64,000 nt of DNA from assembly GCF_025717675.1 (NCBI RefSeq), contig NZ_JAJIRT010000004.1:372001-436000 (forward strand), read 5' to 3'. The position numbers and the translations under genes are program-made. Position 1 is the stretch's first letter. Every line of letters begins with the position of its first letter. Below are positions 16,756 to 25,517 of this stretch, piece by piece. This stretch comes from Paucibacter sp. DJ2R-2 (GTDB lineage: Bacteria; Pseudomonadota; Gammaproteobacteria; Burkholderiales; Burkholderiaceae_C). A model generated the notes under the pieces. It searched no databases. It saw only the letters and a list, made by a program, of their open reading frames with translations, and had not been told where the DNA came from.

Positions 16756-17612
16756 CCGCGGCAGCAAGCCGGCAACCAGGTCTGTGGCGCCGTGCTGGCA
16801 AACAAACCCAGGCGCGCCGGTGCCCGGCCCGGGCGGTACACAAAGCTGCCGAAGAGCTGGTCCCACAAGGGAATGGCGGTGCCGTAGTTGTGGGCCTCGG
16901 CTTCGACCACGCTGTGGTGCCAGCGATGCAGCTCGGCGCTGCCGATCAAGCAGTTCAGCGGCCCCAGGCTGCCACGCAGATTGGCATGCACGGCCAGGCC
17001 TTGCACTTGCATGAACAGGGCCGCCCACAACATCACCTCGGCGCTGAAGCCCAGCAGCAGCCAGGGCAAGAGCCGCGCTGCCTGGTTCCAGGCGGCATTG
17101 AGCGGATGGGCCAGCACCGCATTGGCAGCATTGAGCTTGGCGGGCTGGTGGTGCAAAGCATGAAAGCGCCAGAGCCCCTCACGGCGATGGGCCCAACGGT
17201 GCAGGGCAAAAGGCCCCAGCTCGCCGATGGCGATGGCCAGAGGAAGAGCAACGACGGCCGGCAGTGTCGCCAAAGCGCCGGGCGAATCGGCCTGGCCGGG
17301 GGCCCAGCGCAAGACCAGGGCGGTCAGCAAGAAGGCGCTCAGGCTGTCGACCACGGCATTGAGGCCCAAGAAGGCAGCGTCTCGGGCCAGCTCGGGCCGG
17401 CGGGCTTGCCAGTCCGGGCTCAGCGGCCACAGGCGTTCGGCCAGCATCAACCAGGCCAGGGCGGCCAGGCCAACCAGGGCAAGGGTCTGCTCATGGGGCC
17501 AGCCGCGCAGCGCCCAGGCTGCAGCCGGCAAGGCCGCCAGCAAAAGCAAATGAGGCCAGTTGCTGGCGTGGAGCAGGCGCAGGGCGCCTTGAGTCAAGGT
17601 TCGCAGATTCAT
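16752..17612 (-). CDS. Sterol desaturase / fatty acid hydroxylase family membrane di-iron enzyme
   Basis: The 286-residue integral membrane protein has the histidine boxes of the family: HRWAHRREGLWRFHALHH in the middle, which includes HRWAH and HALHH, and HRWHH further on (AELHRWHHSVVEAEAHNYG). These bind the di-iron centre that hydroxylates or desaturates a lipid. Several transmembrane helices precede the boxes. The substrate cannot be told from sequence. Its promoter side faces the second Crp-like gene at 17660, with a 47-bp gap. Confidence 0.88.
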   Translation of the reverse strand: MNLRTLTQGALRLLHASNWPHLLLLAALPAAAWALRGWPHEQTLALVGLAALAWLMLAERLWPLSPDWQARRPELARDAAFLGLNAVVDSLSAFLLTALVLRWAPGQADSPGALATLPAVVALPLAIAIGELGPFALHRWAHRREGLWRFHALHHQPAKLNAANAVLAHPLNAAWNQAARLLPWLLLGFSAEVMLWAALFMQVQGLAVHANLRGSLGPLNCLIGSAELHRWHHSVVEAEAHNYGTAIPLWDQLFGSFVYRPGRAPARLGLFASTAPQTWLPACCRG

Positions 17613-17659
17613 GCCGCCATGCTGGGGCCGGCAGCGCGCTCATGCATTAACCTCGGTTC

Positions 17660-18265
17660 ATGCCCAAGTTAGAAACTGCCCCGACCTGCCCGATTTGCGG
17701 CCCGGCCCTGCTGGCCTATCTGCAGCAGTCGCCCGCGCGTCTGGCGCGCTGGGCCGCCCTGCCCCGCTTGGCGCTGCAACGGGGTCAGGTCTTGCTGCGC
17801 GCCGGTGAAACGCCGGCGGCGCTCTGGTGGGTGGAGCAAGGTTTGCTGCGCGCCAGCTTCCTCGACGCCAGCGGCCGCGAACGCAACCACGCCTTTTATC
17901 CCGAGCAGCAATGGCTGGGCCTGCCCGACCCGCCCCAGCCCAGCCCGGTGAGCCTGGAAGCGCTGGAAACCAGCCGCCTGTGCGTGCTGCCCTACGCCGC
18001 GCTGCAGCAATGGCAGGCCGAAGAACCGGGGCTGGCCGAGCTGCTCTGGCAAGGCCTGAGTGCCCAGGTCCAGCGCCTGACGGCGCGCGAGCAGCAGTGG
18101 TTGATGCTGGACGCCGGCCAGCGCTACCGGCGCTTTCTGGCGGAGGAGCCGGAACTGGCGCAGCGCCTCAAGCAGCGCCAGCTGGCCAGCTATCTGGGCA
18201 TCACCGATGTGGCGCTGTCGCGCATCCGGCGACGCCTGCGGGAGCAGGCCGGACTCAGCCTTTGA
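17660..18265 (+). CDS. Crp/Fnr-type regulator with atypical sensor domain
   Basis: The 201-residue protein has a cupin-like beta-roll (LQRGQVLLRAGETPAALWWVEQGLLRASFLDASGRERNHAFYPEQQWLG) and a short C-terminal helix-turn-helix (QRQLASYLGITDVALSRIRRRL) of the Crp/Fnr superfamily. An N-terminal CPIC pair is visible (PTCPICGP). The HTH resembles YeiL/Crp-like regulators that sense oxidative or nutrient signals. It faces the desaturase gene, and its end overlaps the glutathione peroxidase gene by 11 bp. It could regulate either neighbour. Confidence 0.8.
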   Translation: MPKLETAPTCPICGPALLAYLQQSPARLARWAALPRLALQRGQVLLRAGETPAALWWVEQGLLRASFLDASGRERNHAFYPEQQWLGLPDPPQPSPVSLEALETSRLCVLPYAALQQWQAEEPGLAELLWQGLSAQVQRLTAREQQWLMLDAGQRYRRFLAEEPELAQRLKQRQLASYLGITDVALSRIRRRLREQAGLSL

Positions 18266-18743
18266 GGGCCGCCTCGATATCGGCGCTCATTTTCTCAGGC
18301 GCGTCGTTGGGCGCATAACGCTTGAGCACCTGGCCATCGCGGCCAACCAGAAACTTGGTGAAGTTCCACTTGATGCCCTCGGTGCCCAGCAGGCCCGGCT
18401 TCTCGGACTTCAGCCATTGCCAGAGCGGGTGGGCGTCGGCGCCGTTGACCTTGACCTTGGCCATCATCGGGAAGCTGACGCCGTAGTTCAGCTGGCAGAA
18501 GGAGGCGATCTCGCTGTTCTCGCCCGGGTCCTGGCCGCCGAACTCATTGCTGGGGAAGCCGACCACCACCAAGCCCTGCTCACCGTAGCGCTTCCAGAGT
18601 GCTTCCAGGCCCTCGAACTGCGGCGTGAAGCCGCAGGCGCTGGCGGTGTTGACGATCAGCAGCACCTTGCCGCGCTGGCTGGCCAGATCGGCCGGCGCGC
18701 CGGCAATGGAGACCGCCTGGAAGTCATAGACGCTTTGGGCCAT
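18255..18743 (-). CDS. Glutathione peroxidase (Cys type)
   Basis: The 162-residue protein is a full-length bacterial peroxidase of the thioredoxin fold. The peroxidatic Cys is C37 in VNTASACGFTPQFEGLE, followed by the GFPSNEFGGQDPG block with the catalytic Gln and the WNFTKFLV block with Trp and Asn. It reduces hydrogen or lipid peroxides using glutathione or thioredoxin. The gene lies 22 bp downstream of the drug/metabolite transporter gene and is likely in the same transcript. Confidence 0.95.
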   Translation of the reverse strand: MAQSVYDFQAVSIAGAPADLASQRGKVLLIVNTASACGFTPQFEGLEALWKRYGEQGLVVVGFPSNEFGGQDPGENSEIASFCQLNYGVSFPMMAKVKVNGADAHPLWQWLKSEKPGLLGTEGIKWNFTKFLVGRDGQVLKRYAPNDAPEKMSADIEAALKG

Positions 18744-18765
18744 GGCGCAGATCCTCTCGATGAAA

Positions 18766-19641
18766 TCAAGTTTCTATAGTAGCCGGGCGCGGCCGCTCCA
18801 GCGCCGAGAGCAAGGCCGCCGCCAGGATGCAGGCGCCGCCGACCGCGGTCTTGAGGTCCAACTGCCCGCCACCTAGCCAGAGCGCTGACAAGGCAGCCAC
18901 GGGCACCTCGATCAGCATGACGATGGCGGTGACATTGGCCGGCAGGCGCCCGGCGCCGTACTGCAGGGACAGATTGGAAAAGAAGAACAGCACTGCCATG
19001 GCCAGTAAGGGCCAGAGCCAGCCGGCGTGAGGCAAAGCCGGCCAGGTGATCAGGCCGCCCCCGGCCATGAGGATGGCCGCGCCGCCGGCCACAAACACAC
19101 CGCCGCTGAACATGGCCAAGGCGCGGGCATGGGCGCTGCGCCCGGCTTCGCGGCGCAACATCACATTGTTCAGTGCAAAGCAGAAGCCGCCGAACAAGCC
19201 CAGACCATCGGCCAGACTGGCCGGCCAGGGCAGGCCGCCACCCTCGGGCGCCAGCACAAAGGCCGCGCCGCCCAAGGCCAGGGCCATGCGCAGCAGAGCC
19301 AGGCCGGTCAGGCGTTCGCCCAGGATGAAGCGCGCCAGCAGCACCGCCCACAGCGGCATCAAATAAAAGAGCAGTACCACCCTCAACACATCACCCAGGG
19401 CGACGCCCCAGTTGAAGGCGGTGTTGGTCAGGCCGGCTGCCAGCATCACCAGCCAGAGCGAGGGCGTGCGCAGAAACTCGGCCCAGGCGCGGCGGTCGCT
19501 CAGCGACACCACCACGAGCGACAGCAGGTAGAGCGCGACCGTGGTCCAGAGCGGGTGCAGACCGGCGGCTTGGAACTGGCGGAAGGGCCACCAAGACAGG
19601 CCCCAGACCAGGGCATTGAACATCAGGGCGAGAACAGGCAT
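18766..19641 (-). CDS. EamA/DMT-superfamily transporter
   Basis: The 291-residue inner-membrane protein has ten predicted spans in two EamA repeats (FNALVWGLSWWPFRQFQAAGLHPLW, LLFYLMPLWAVLLARFILGERLTG, IVMLIEVPVAALSALWLGG). The family exports amino acids, metabolites or drugs. The start at 19641 (MPVLALMFNAL) was chosen because it begins just before the first span. A longer frame to 19785 has no family support. Confidence 0.82.
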   Translation of the reverse strand: MPVLALMFNALVWGLSWWPFRQFQAAGLHPLWTTVALYLLSLVVVSLSDRRAWAEFLRTPSLWLVMLAAGLTNTAFNWGVALGDVLRVVLLFYLMPLWAVLLARFILGERLTGLALLRMALALGGAAFVLAPEGGGLPWPASLADGLGLFGGFCFALNNVMLRREAGRSAHARALAMFSGGVFVAGGAAILMAGGGLITWPALPHAGWLWPLLAMAVLFFFSNLSLQYGAGRLPANVTAIVMLIEVPVAALSALWLGGGQLDLKTAVGGACILAAALLSALERPRPATIET

Positions 19642-19946
19642 GAGCGGAGCAAGCCAAGCGCCGCGCAGCGGCAGCCGGACCAGGAAAGCCAAGGGATGGG
19701 GGAAGCGCTTGCAGCCGGCGGCCGCAAGCGGTTGGTCGGCCGCAACAGGGCGGCAAAAAAAGGCCGGGAAAGCGCTTGAAAACACTGGCCTCGATCGGGT
19801 CGGCCGGCCAACAATGCCCAGGGTTTATAGCATGGCGAAATAGGGCCGCCTGGCTTTCAATCGCTGCAAACCCGAGGGTGCTGCCCGCCCGGCCGGCCGC
19901 CCGCCCATCTGCAACGCTGAGCTTTGTAAAAAAGGGAGAGTCTTCC
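19642..19946. other. Divergent intergenic region before the SGNH-like gene
   Basis: This region is 305 bp between divergent genes. I see two copies of AAGCGCTTG about 75 bp apart (near 19705 and 19772), and an AT-richer TTTATAGCATGG at about 19825 that could be a -10 region for the plus-strand gene. No RNA gene or long repeat is evident. Confidence 0.45.
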
Positions 19947-20885
19947 TTGGATCATCTGGCCTGCTTCAAGCCGGGGGACCTGCTGTCCACCCCGGCGCCT
20001 GACCTGACAAGCTACCGCTGGCGCCTGCTGGCCCAAGGCGATTCCTGGTTCTCGAACTCGGCCGCCAAGCTCAACGCCCATGCCAATCTGCTGCAAGAGA
20101 TGGTCTTCAAGGCCCCGGTCTGCGCCGTCAACTGCGCCGGCTCGGGCGAGGCGCTCAGCCATATGGTGGACCTGGAGTCTGCGGCCGATTTCGTCGGCCT
20201 GCTGAGCGGCGAAGCGGCCCTGGCCTGGGACGGCGTGCTGCTCTCGGTGGGCGGCAATGACCTGATCTCGGCGGCCCAGACCCCGGCCCACGGCGCCGAC
20301 GGCCAGGATGTGCCCCTGCACCTGCGCCTGATCCGTCATCAGACCGAATGGGGCGCGCCCTCCGCTGGCGTGGCCCGTTACTTCTCGGAACCCGGCTGGC
20401 AGACCTACAGCGATTACCTGCGCACCAATGTCCGCCATCTGCTGACCCTGCGCGACCAGGGCCCCTCGGCCGGCAAGCCGGTCTTTATGCATTGCTACGC
20501 CGTGCCCATGCCGCGCCCGGCCGGCGCCGACGACGGCGGCCTGGGGGCATCCGGCCCCTGGCTCTACCCGGCTCTCAAGGCCTATGCCCTGCCCAGCGCC
20601 GATTGGGCCGCGGTCAGCCGCCTGATGGTCTTCCACCTGGCCCAGCTGCTCAAGAGCATGGCGGCCGACAAGGAGCAGTTCCCGGGCCTGCATGTCTTCG
20701 ACTCGACCACCGTGCCCCTGGCCCCGGCCACACCGGGCACCAGCGGCAGCAGCGGCGACTGGCACAACGAGATCCACCTCAACCACAGCGGCTGCTTCAA
20801 GATCGCGCGCGCCTGGTCCGAGCACATCGAGGCCGTGCTCGGCGGTGTCAAGACCGTGGAGCCGGCCGCGCGTCGCCGCAACTGA
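19947..20885 (+). CDS. SGNH/GDSL-like hydrolase of unknown substrate
   Basis: I call a TTG start at 19947 because it follows a good GGGAGAG ribosome-binding site at 19934-19940, giving 312 residues. Three SGNH blocks can be seen: the GDS-type block LLAQGDSWFS (nucleophilic Ser), the GGND block LSVGGNDLISA (oxyanion hole Asn) and DWHNEIHLN near the C terminus, with Asp and His of the triad. It has no signal peptide. The family covers esterases and lipases, and this member resembles uncharacterised cytosolic ones. A strong terminator follows it. Confidence 0.72.
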   Translation: MDHLACFKPGDLLSTPAPDLTSYRWRLLAQGDSWFSNSAAKLNAHANLLQEMVFKAPVCAVNCAGSGEALSHMVDLESAADFVGLLSGEAALAWDGVLLSVGGNDLISAAQTPAHGADGQDVPLHLRLIRHQTEWGAPSAGVARYFSEPGWQTYSDYLRTNVRHLLTLRDQGPSAGKPVFMHCYAVPMPRPAGADDGGLGASGPWLYPALKAYALPSADWAAVSRLMVFHLAQLLKSMAADKEQFPGLHVFDSTTVPLAPATPGTSGSSGDWHNEIHLNHSGCFKIARAWSEHIEAVLGGVKTVEPAARRRN

Positions 20886-20906
20886 AGGCCAGGCTGCGGC
20901 CGAAGA

Positions 20907-20947
20907 AAAGCCCGCCGCAAGAGTGCTTGCTGGCGGGCTTTCTTTTT
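20907..20947. terminator. Rho-independent terminator, probably bidirectional
   Basis: A 10-bp stem AAAGCCCGCC / GGCGGGCTTT, extended by GCAAG/CTTGC inside, is followed by TCTTTTT on the plus strand and preceded by A residues for the minus strand. It sits between the converging SGNH-like and lplT genes. Confidence 0.9.
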
Positions 20948-20969
20948 CCGGTCAGAGCGGACCGGCTGC

Positions 20970-22250
20970 TCAGTGGCACTCGTCGCAACGCGCCAGCACC
21001 AGCAGGCGCTCCACCTCTTCACGGTGCTGCACACAGTTGCGCTCATGCCAGCGCTTCACGATCCACATGGTCACGGCCACGATCAGGCCGAGGATGGAGA
21101 TGGCGATATAGGCCGACAGGCCGAACCGCGTCATGCCGGTGTAGAGCGCGCCCAGGCCCAGGATGCAGGCCTGTTCGTTGAAATTCTGCACGGCGATCGA
21201 GCGGCCCGCGCCCATCAGGTTGTGGCCGCGGTGCTGGAGCAGCGCATTCATGGGCACGACCAGATAGCCGCCGATCATGCCCAGCACGATCAGGAAAGGC
21301 ACAGCCGCCCACAGATGAGTGATGCCGTTCAGCACGATGATGAGTACGCCCATCAAGATGCCCAGCGGAATGACCTTGGTGGCGCGGTCCAGGCGCATAT
21401 ACATCGACGCCACGACCGCCCCGACCGCCGTGCCCACCGCGACCACGCCGCCCAGATTGGAGGCCTGCGTGGTGCTGTAGCCCAGGGCCAGCGCCGCCCA
21501 GGAGAAGACGATGATGCGCAGATTGGCCGACACGCCCCAGAACAAGGTGGTGGTAGCCAAGGAAATCTGACCCAGCTTGTCCTGCCAGAGGCGGGAGTTG
21601 CAAGAGGCGAAATCACGCACCAATTCCACCGGGCTGTGCGCCAGCGGCTGCAGCGGCGCCTGGGTGCGCGGGATGCTCAGGTTGAACACCGCAGCGATCA
21701 CATAAAGAATCACCAGGCTGCTGATGGCGGCCTCGGGCGCGGTGTCGATGCCGGTGGTGATGAAGGGCATGTCAATGCCCAGCAGGATGGGCGACAGATG
21801 CGGGCCCACCAACTGACCGCCGAGCAAAATGCCCAGGATGATGGATGCAATGGTCAGGCCTTCAATCCAACCATTGGCCTTGACCAACTGCGAGGGAGGC
21901 AGCAGCTCAGTCAGGATGCCGTACTTGGCCGGCGAGTAAGCCGCCGCACCCAGGCCCACCACCGCATAGGCCAACAAGGGGTGCGCACCAAACAGCATCA
22001 TCAGGCAGCCGAAGATCTTGATCAGGTTCGAATAGAACATGACCTTGCCCTTGGGCACGGCATCCGCGAATGCACCAACAAAGGGCGCCAGCACCACATA
22101 GAAGAGCGCAAACATCGGGCCCAGCGCGGGAATCTGCCAGGCCGGCGCTGCCGTGCTCTTCAGCAATTCGATGGCGCCGACCAGCAAGGCCTGGTCCGCC
22201 AGCGAGCTGAAGAACTGCGCCGACATGATGGAAGAGAAGCCTTTTTTCAT
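20970..22250 (-). CDS. lplT: Lysophospholipid transporter LplT-like MFS protein
   Basis: The 426-residue membrane protein begins MKKGFSSIMSAQFFSSLADQALLVGAIELL and carries PAKYGILTELLPPSQLVKANGWIEG, the signature of LplT, which flips lyso-phosphatidylethanolamine into the cytoplasm for reacylation. In enterobacteria lplT is paired with aas, but no acyltransferase gene is adjacent here. The C terminus has a short Cys/His-rich tail (VLARCDECH) beyond the last span. The start at 22250 fits the family. An upstream extension is unlikely. Confidence 0.9.
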   Translation of the reverse strand: MKKGFSSIMSAQFFSSLADQALLVGAIELLKSTAAPAWQIPALGPMFALFYVVLAPFVGAFADAVPKGKVMFYSNLIKIFGCLMMLFGAHPLLAYAVVGLGAAAYSPAKYGILTELLPPSQLVKANGWIEGLTIASIILGILLGGQLVGPHLSPILLGIDMPFITTGIDTAPEAAISSLVILYVIAAVFNLSIPRTQAPLQPLAHSPVELVRDFASCNSRLWQDKLGQISLATTTLFWGVSANLRIIVFSWAALALGYSTTQASNLGGVVAVGTAVGAVVASMYMRLDRATKVIPLGILMGVLIIVLNGITHLWAAVPFLIVLGMIGGYLVVPMNALLQHRGHNLMGAGRSIAVQNFNEQACILGLGALYTGMTRFGLSAYIAISILGLIVAVTMWIVKRWHERNCVQHREEVERLLVLARCDECH

Positions 22251-22453
22251 GAACCCAATCGGTACTGCGGGGAAATGTCGAGCAAGGCGCAAGGCGACGG
22301 GTGCACGCCGACGCTCACGCTAGGACGGTCTGTTCCGGGTTTTCCCCAGGCTGCAGCCACGCCCGTGGCCGCGCCCGGTTTATAGCACGCAGCACTTTCA
22401 CGACGCTCTCACCATCCCAAGAACAGGGCGGGCGGGGTGCCACAATATCGGGC

Positions 22454-23569
22454 ATGCCACGCCCGATCGAAGCCCTCATCCACCTCCCTCACCTGGCCCA
22501 CAACCTGGCGCGCGCACGCGCCTGCGTGCCGGACGCCCAGGTCTGGGCCGTCGTCAAAGCCAATGCCTATGGCCACGGCATCGAGAACGTCTTCGAGGCC
22601 TTCCGGGCTGCGGACGGCATCGCCTTGCTGGACCTGGACGAAGCGCAGCGCGTGCGGGCCCTCGGTTGGCGCGGCCCCATCTTGCTGCTCGAGGGCTGCT
22701 TCGAGTCGCGGGATCTGGAGCTCTGCTCGCGCCTCAAGCTCTGGCATGCGGTGCACTGCGAACAGCAGATCGACTGGCTGGCCATGCACAAGACGCACGA
22801 GCCGCACCGCGTCTTCCTGAAGATGAACAGCGGCATGAACCGCCTGGGTTTCAGCCCGCAGGCCTTCCGCGCGGCCTGGACCCGGCTCAACGCCCTGCCC
22901 CAGGTGGACGAGATTTCGCTGATGACGCATTTCTCCGATGCCGATGCGCAGCGCTTTGGCAAAGACGGCATCGCCCACCAGGTCGCCGCCTTCCAGGCCG
23001 CCACTGCCGACCTTCCCGGTGAGCGCTCACTCTCCAACAGCGCGGCTACGCTGCGTTACAACCAGATCGAAAGCGTGCGGGCCGACTGGGTCCGTGCCGG
23101 CATCATGAGCTATGGCGGCGTGCCCGACTACCCCGAGCATGACGCCGCCCATTGGGACCTCAAGCCCGGCATGAGCTTGCGCGCCAAGGTCATCGGCATC
23201 CAACATCTGCAGCCCGGCGACACCGTCGGCTACGGCAGCAGCTTCACGGCCGACCGGCCCATGCGCATCGGCACCGTGGCCTGTGGCTACGCCGACGGCT
23301 ACCCGCGCCATGCCGGCAGCGGCACCCCGGTGCTGGTCGACGGGCAGCGCAGTGCCACGGTCGGCCGGGTGTCCATGGACATGCTCGCCGTCGACCTGAC
23401 CCTGCTGCCGCATGCCGGACTCGGCAGCGAAGTGACGCTCTGGGGCTTGAGCAGCCGCGGCGCCGTGCTCGGCATCGACGAGGTGGCCAAGGCCGCCGGC
23501 ACCATTGGCTATGAGCTGATGTGCGCTCTCACCAAGCGCGTGCCGGTCAGCGTCGTGCATGGCGACTGA
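22454..23569 (+). CDS. alr: Alanine racemase
   Basis: The 371-residue PLP enzyme has the cofactor lysine K35 in [22 protein letters not shown], the catalytic Tyr region [28 protein letters not shown] and [11 protein letters not shown]. It interconverts L- and D-alanine for peptidoglycan. The start at 22454 ([11 protein letters not shown]) matches the family. The gene is followed after 18 bp by arfB on the same strand. The promoter lies in the 203-bp gap shared with divergent lplT. Confidence 0.96.
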   Translation: MPRPIEALIHLPHLAHNLARARACVPDAQVWAVVKANAYGHGIENVFEAFRAADGIALLDLDEAQRVRALGWRGPILLLEGCFESRDLELCSRLKLWHAVHCEQQIDWLAMHKTHEPHRVFLKMNSGMNRLGFSPQAFRAAWTRLNALPQVDEISLMTHFSDADAQRFGKDGIAHQVAAFQAATADLPGERSLSNSAATLRYNQIESVRADWVRAGIMSYGGVPDYPEHDAAHWDLKPGMSLRAKVIGIQHLQPGDTVGYGSSFTADRPMRIGTVACGYADGYPRHAGSGTPVLVDGQRSATVGRVSMDMLAVDLTLLPHAGLGSEVTLWGLSSRGAVLGIDEVAKAAGTIGYELMCALTKRVPVSVVHGD

Positions 23570-23587
23570 GCGGCTGCGGGTGGCGCG

Positions 23588-23992
23588 GTGATCCTGAACT
23601 GGACGCCCGCCGACTGGGAGCTGGACTTCAGCTTCATACGCGCCAGCGGCCCGGGCGGGCAGAACGTCAACAAGGTGTCGAGCGCCGTGCACCTGCGCTT
23701 CGACATTGAACGCTCCAGCTTGCCGCCCCTGATCAAGCAGCGCCTGCTGGCTCTGTCCGACCAGCGCCTCAACAACGAGGGCGTGATCGTCATCAAGGCG
23801 CAGGATTCGCGCAGCCAGGAGGCCAACCGAGCCGATGCGGTGGCCCGCTTGGTCGATCTGGTCCAGAGCGTGGCCCACACGCCCAAAGCCCGCAAGGCCA
23901 CCAAGCCGACCTGGGGCTCCAAGCAGCGCCGCCTGGAGGGCAAGGCGCAGCGCAGCGGCATCAAGGCCAGGCGCGGCCGGGTGCAGGAATAG
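23588..23992 (+). CDS. arfB: Alternative ribosome-rescue factor ArfB (peptidyl-tRNA hydrolase)
   Basis: The 134-residue protein, read from a GTG start, has the catalytic GGQ at residues 23-25 (SGPGGQNVNKV) and the long basic C-terminal tail (TPKARKATKPTWGSKQRRLEGKAQRSGIKARRGRV) that enters the empty mRNA channel of stalled ribosomes. It releases peptides from non-stop complexes. Length and domain order match ArfB/YaeJ rather than class-I release factors. It is probably co-transcribed with alr. Confidence 0.95.
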   Translation: MILNWTPADWELDFSFIRASGPGGQNVNKVSSAVHLRFDIERSSLPPLIKQRLLALSDQRLNNEGVIVIKAQDSRSQEANRADAVARLVDLVQSVAHTPKARKATKPTWGSKQRRLEGKAQRSGIKARRGRVQE

Positions 23993-24133
23993 GCGATCCG
24001 CGGGTATACCCTGATTCCATGCAGCTGAGGCCCCGAGCCTTGCAGTTCGTCGCAGGCCGCTGGACCGACCCTGGCGGCCTGCGCACACTGACTTCCATGG
24101 CAACTCGCCATGCAAGACCAGGAGCCCCGCATC

Positions 24134-24556
24134 ATGTCCCTCAGCAACGAACTGGAACGCCTGGCCGAACTGCATCAGCGCGGTCAACTGTCCGACGATG
24201 AGTTTCAGCGTGCCAAGGAGCGGCTGTTGCAAGGGCAGGCCAGCGAGTCGTCCAGCACCTACAGCCGTGCCCAGGCCCAGCCGGATCGCAAGGAGCAAGG
24301 CTTGGGCTCGGCCATCAACCGCCTGCAGCGCAGCCGCGATGAACGCTGGTTGGGCGGCGTCTGCGGCGGCCTGATGGAGATCAGTGGCACAGCGGCCTGG
24401 ATCTGGCGCCTGATCTTCCTGTCCCTGCTGTTCTGCCACGGCGCCGGTCTGCTCGCCTACCTGCTGCTCTGGCTGCTGGTGCCCGAAGCGCCCAAGCCCG
24501 TCCCGGGCCTGGGCTGGCAGAACGACGAGGGCACTCGCAAAGCGCCCTCGCTTTGA
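24134..24556 (+). CDS. PspC-domain membrane protein with N-terminal SHOCT-like helix
   Basis: The 140-residue protein has an N-terminal SHOCT-like segment (NELERLAELHQRGQLSDDEFQRAKERLL) and a C-terminal PspC domain (LQRSRDERWLGGVCGGLMEISGTAAWIWRLIFL... with a second hydrophobic stretch LLAYLLLWLLVPEA). PspC proteins are linked to envelope stress. No other psp genes are nearby. The start at 24134 (MSLSNELERL) removes eight unsupported residues. Confidence 0.82.
   Translation: MSLSNELERLAELHQRGQLSDDEFQRAKERLLQGQASESSSTYSRAQAQPDRKEQGLGSAINRLQRSRDERWLGGVCGGLMEISGTAAWIWRLIFLSLLFCHGAGLLAYLLLWLLVPEAPKPVPGLGWQNDEGTRKAPSL
24526..24550. terminator. Hairpin at the end of the pspC-like gene
   Basis: A 7-bp stem CGAGGGC / GCCCTCG with an 11-nt loop overlaps the last codons of the pspC-like gene, just before the converging tonB stop. 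There is only a short T-run (CTTT) on the plus strand, so the call is weak. Confidence 0.35.
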
Positions 24557-24564
24557 GCGTGAAC

Positions 24565-25263
24565 TCAATCGACGCGGAAGGCAAACTCCTGCTCGAAGCG
24601 ATGGTTGCCGGGACAGACATAGTGTTCGCGCAGCGTGCTCTCGATGGCGCCCATCAGTTGGCGGCGTGTCTTGCCATCGAGGGCGCCGCGCGCGGCCAGC
24701 AGCTCGGTGGCCACCACGCGACCCTCGCGCACGGTGGCCAGGATCTTGAACACCGCCTCACCACTCCAACTCAGGGCGGGCAGCTCGGGCCGGGCCATCT
24801 GCGTGCAGACCATGCCGGCCTGACGAATCGCCGGCTCGACCACGGGCGGGCTCTGCACGGGCTCGGCCACGGTCGGCCGCGGGCTGTAGTCCACCACCGG
24901 CGGACCGTCGTAGCGGGTCTGGATGTCGGTGGGGCTGGGATCGCGCTGGATCACGATGTCGGGCAACGGCACCTTGATTGGCAAAGGAATGTCGCGCAAG
25001 TGCTGCGGCAGCTCCACCGCGATCGGCTGGGGCACAGGCTCGGGCGGCTTGGGCGCATCCATCAGAACCTCCACCTCGGTCTTGGCCGGTGGTTTGGGCA
25101 GGCTGGGTCGGGCAAAGCCCTGAATCAAGCCGACCACCAGAGCCACATGCACCAAGACCGCAATGCCCAGGCCGGTGTAGCGGGCCGGGCCCGGCTGAGG
25201 CTTCAGTGCAGTGTCGAATACAAAAGAGAGAGAAGTTGAAGAGGTAGCGAGCTGCTGAGTCAT
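24565..25263 (-). CDS. tonB: Energy transducer TonB family protein
   Basis: The 232-residue protein has one N-terminal membrane segment (TGLGIAVLVHVALVVGLI), a proline-rich periplasmic spacer (KPPEPVPQPIAVELPQ..., PLPIKVPLPD) and a C-terminal TonB domain (GEAVFKILATVREGRVVATELLAARGALDGKTRRQLMGAIES). It links the proton-motive force to outer-membrane receptors. The start at 25263 (MTQQLATSS) was chosen because the AAAGG site lies 9 nt upstream of it. Another Met is available at 25272. No exbB or exbD gene is adjacent. Confidence 0.88.
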   Translation of the reverse strand: MTQQLATSSTSLSFVFDTALKPQPGPARYTGLGIAVLVHVALVVGLIQGFARPSLPKPPAKTEVEVLMDAPKPPEPVPQPIAVELPQHLRDIPLPIKVPLPDIVIQRDPSPTDIQTRYDGPPVVDYSPRPTVAEPVQSPPVVEPAIRQAGMVCTQMARPELPALSWSGEAVFKILATVREGRVVATELLAARGALDGKTRRQLMGAIESTLREHYVCPGNHRFEQEFAFRVD

Positions 25264-25517
25264 GCGATCCATCCTTTCGATCAAGGCAAGAGGGTCTTCG
25301 ATGAAGGGCCTGACGTCTTCACTGGCGCGGGCCTGAGCCCAGGCTAAGGAGGAGCGGTGCCGCGCGTCAACGGCGAAACAGGACGCCCACCGCGCCTGTG
25401 GCTGCACGCAGACAAGCCCAGCCATGACCTCCGGGACCCCTGCGCGCTTGTGCCAAGCTCGGGGGTGCACCGCCCCCGCTTCGGGAAGAACGGCGGCACG
25501 CTTCAGGAGGCCCGTCC

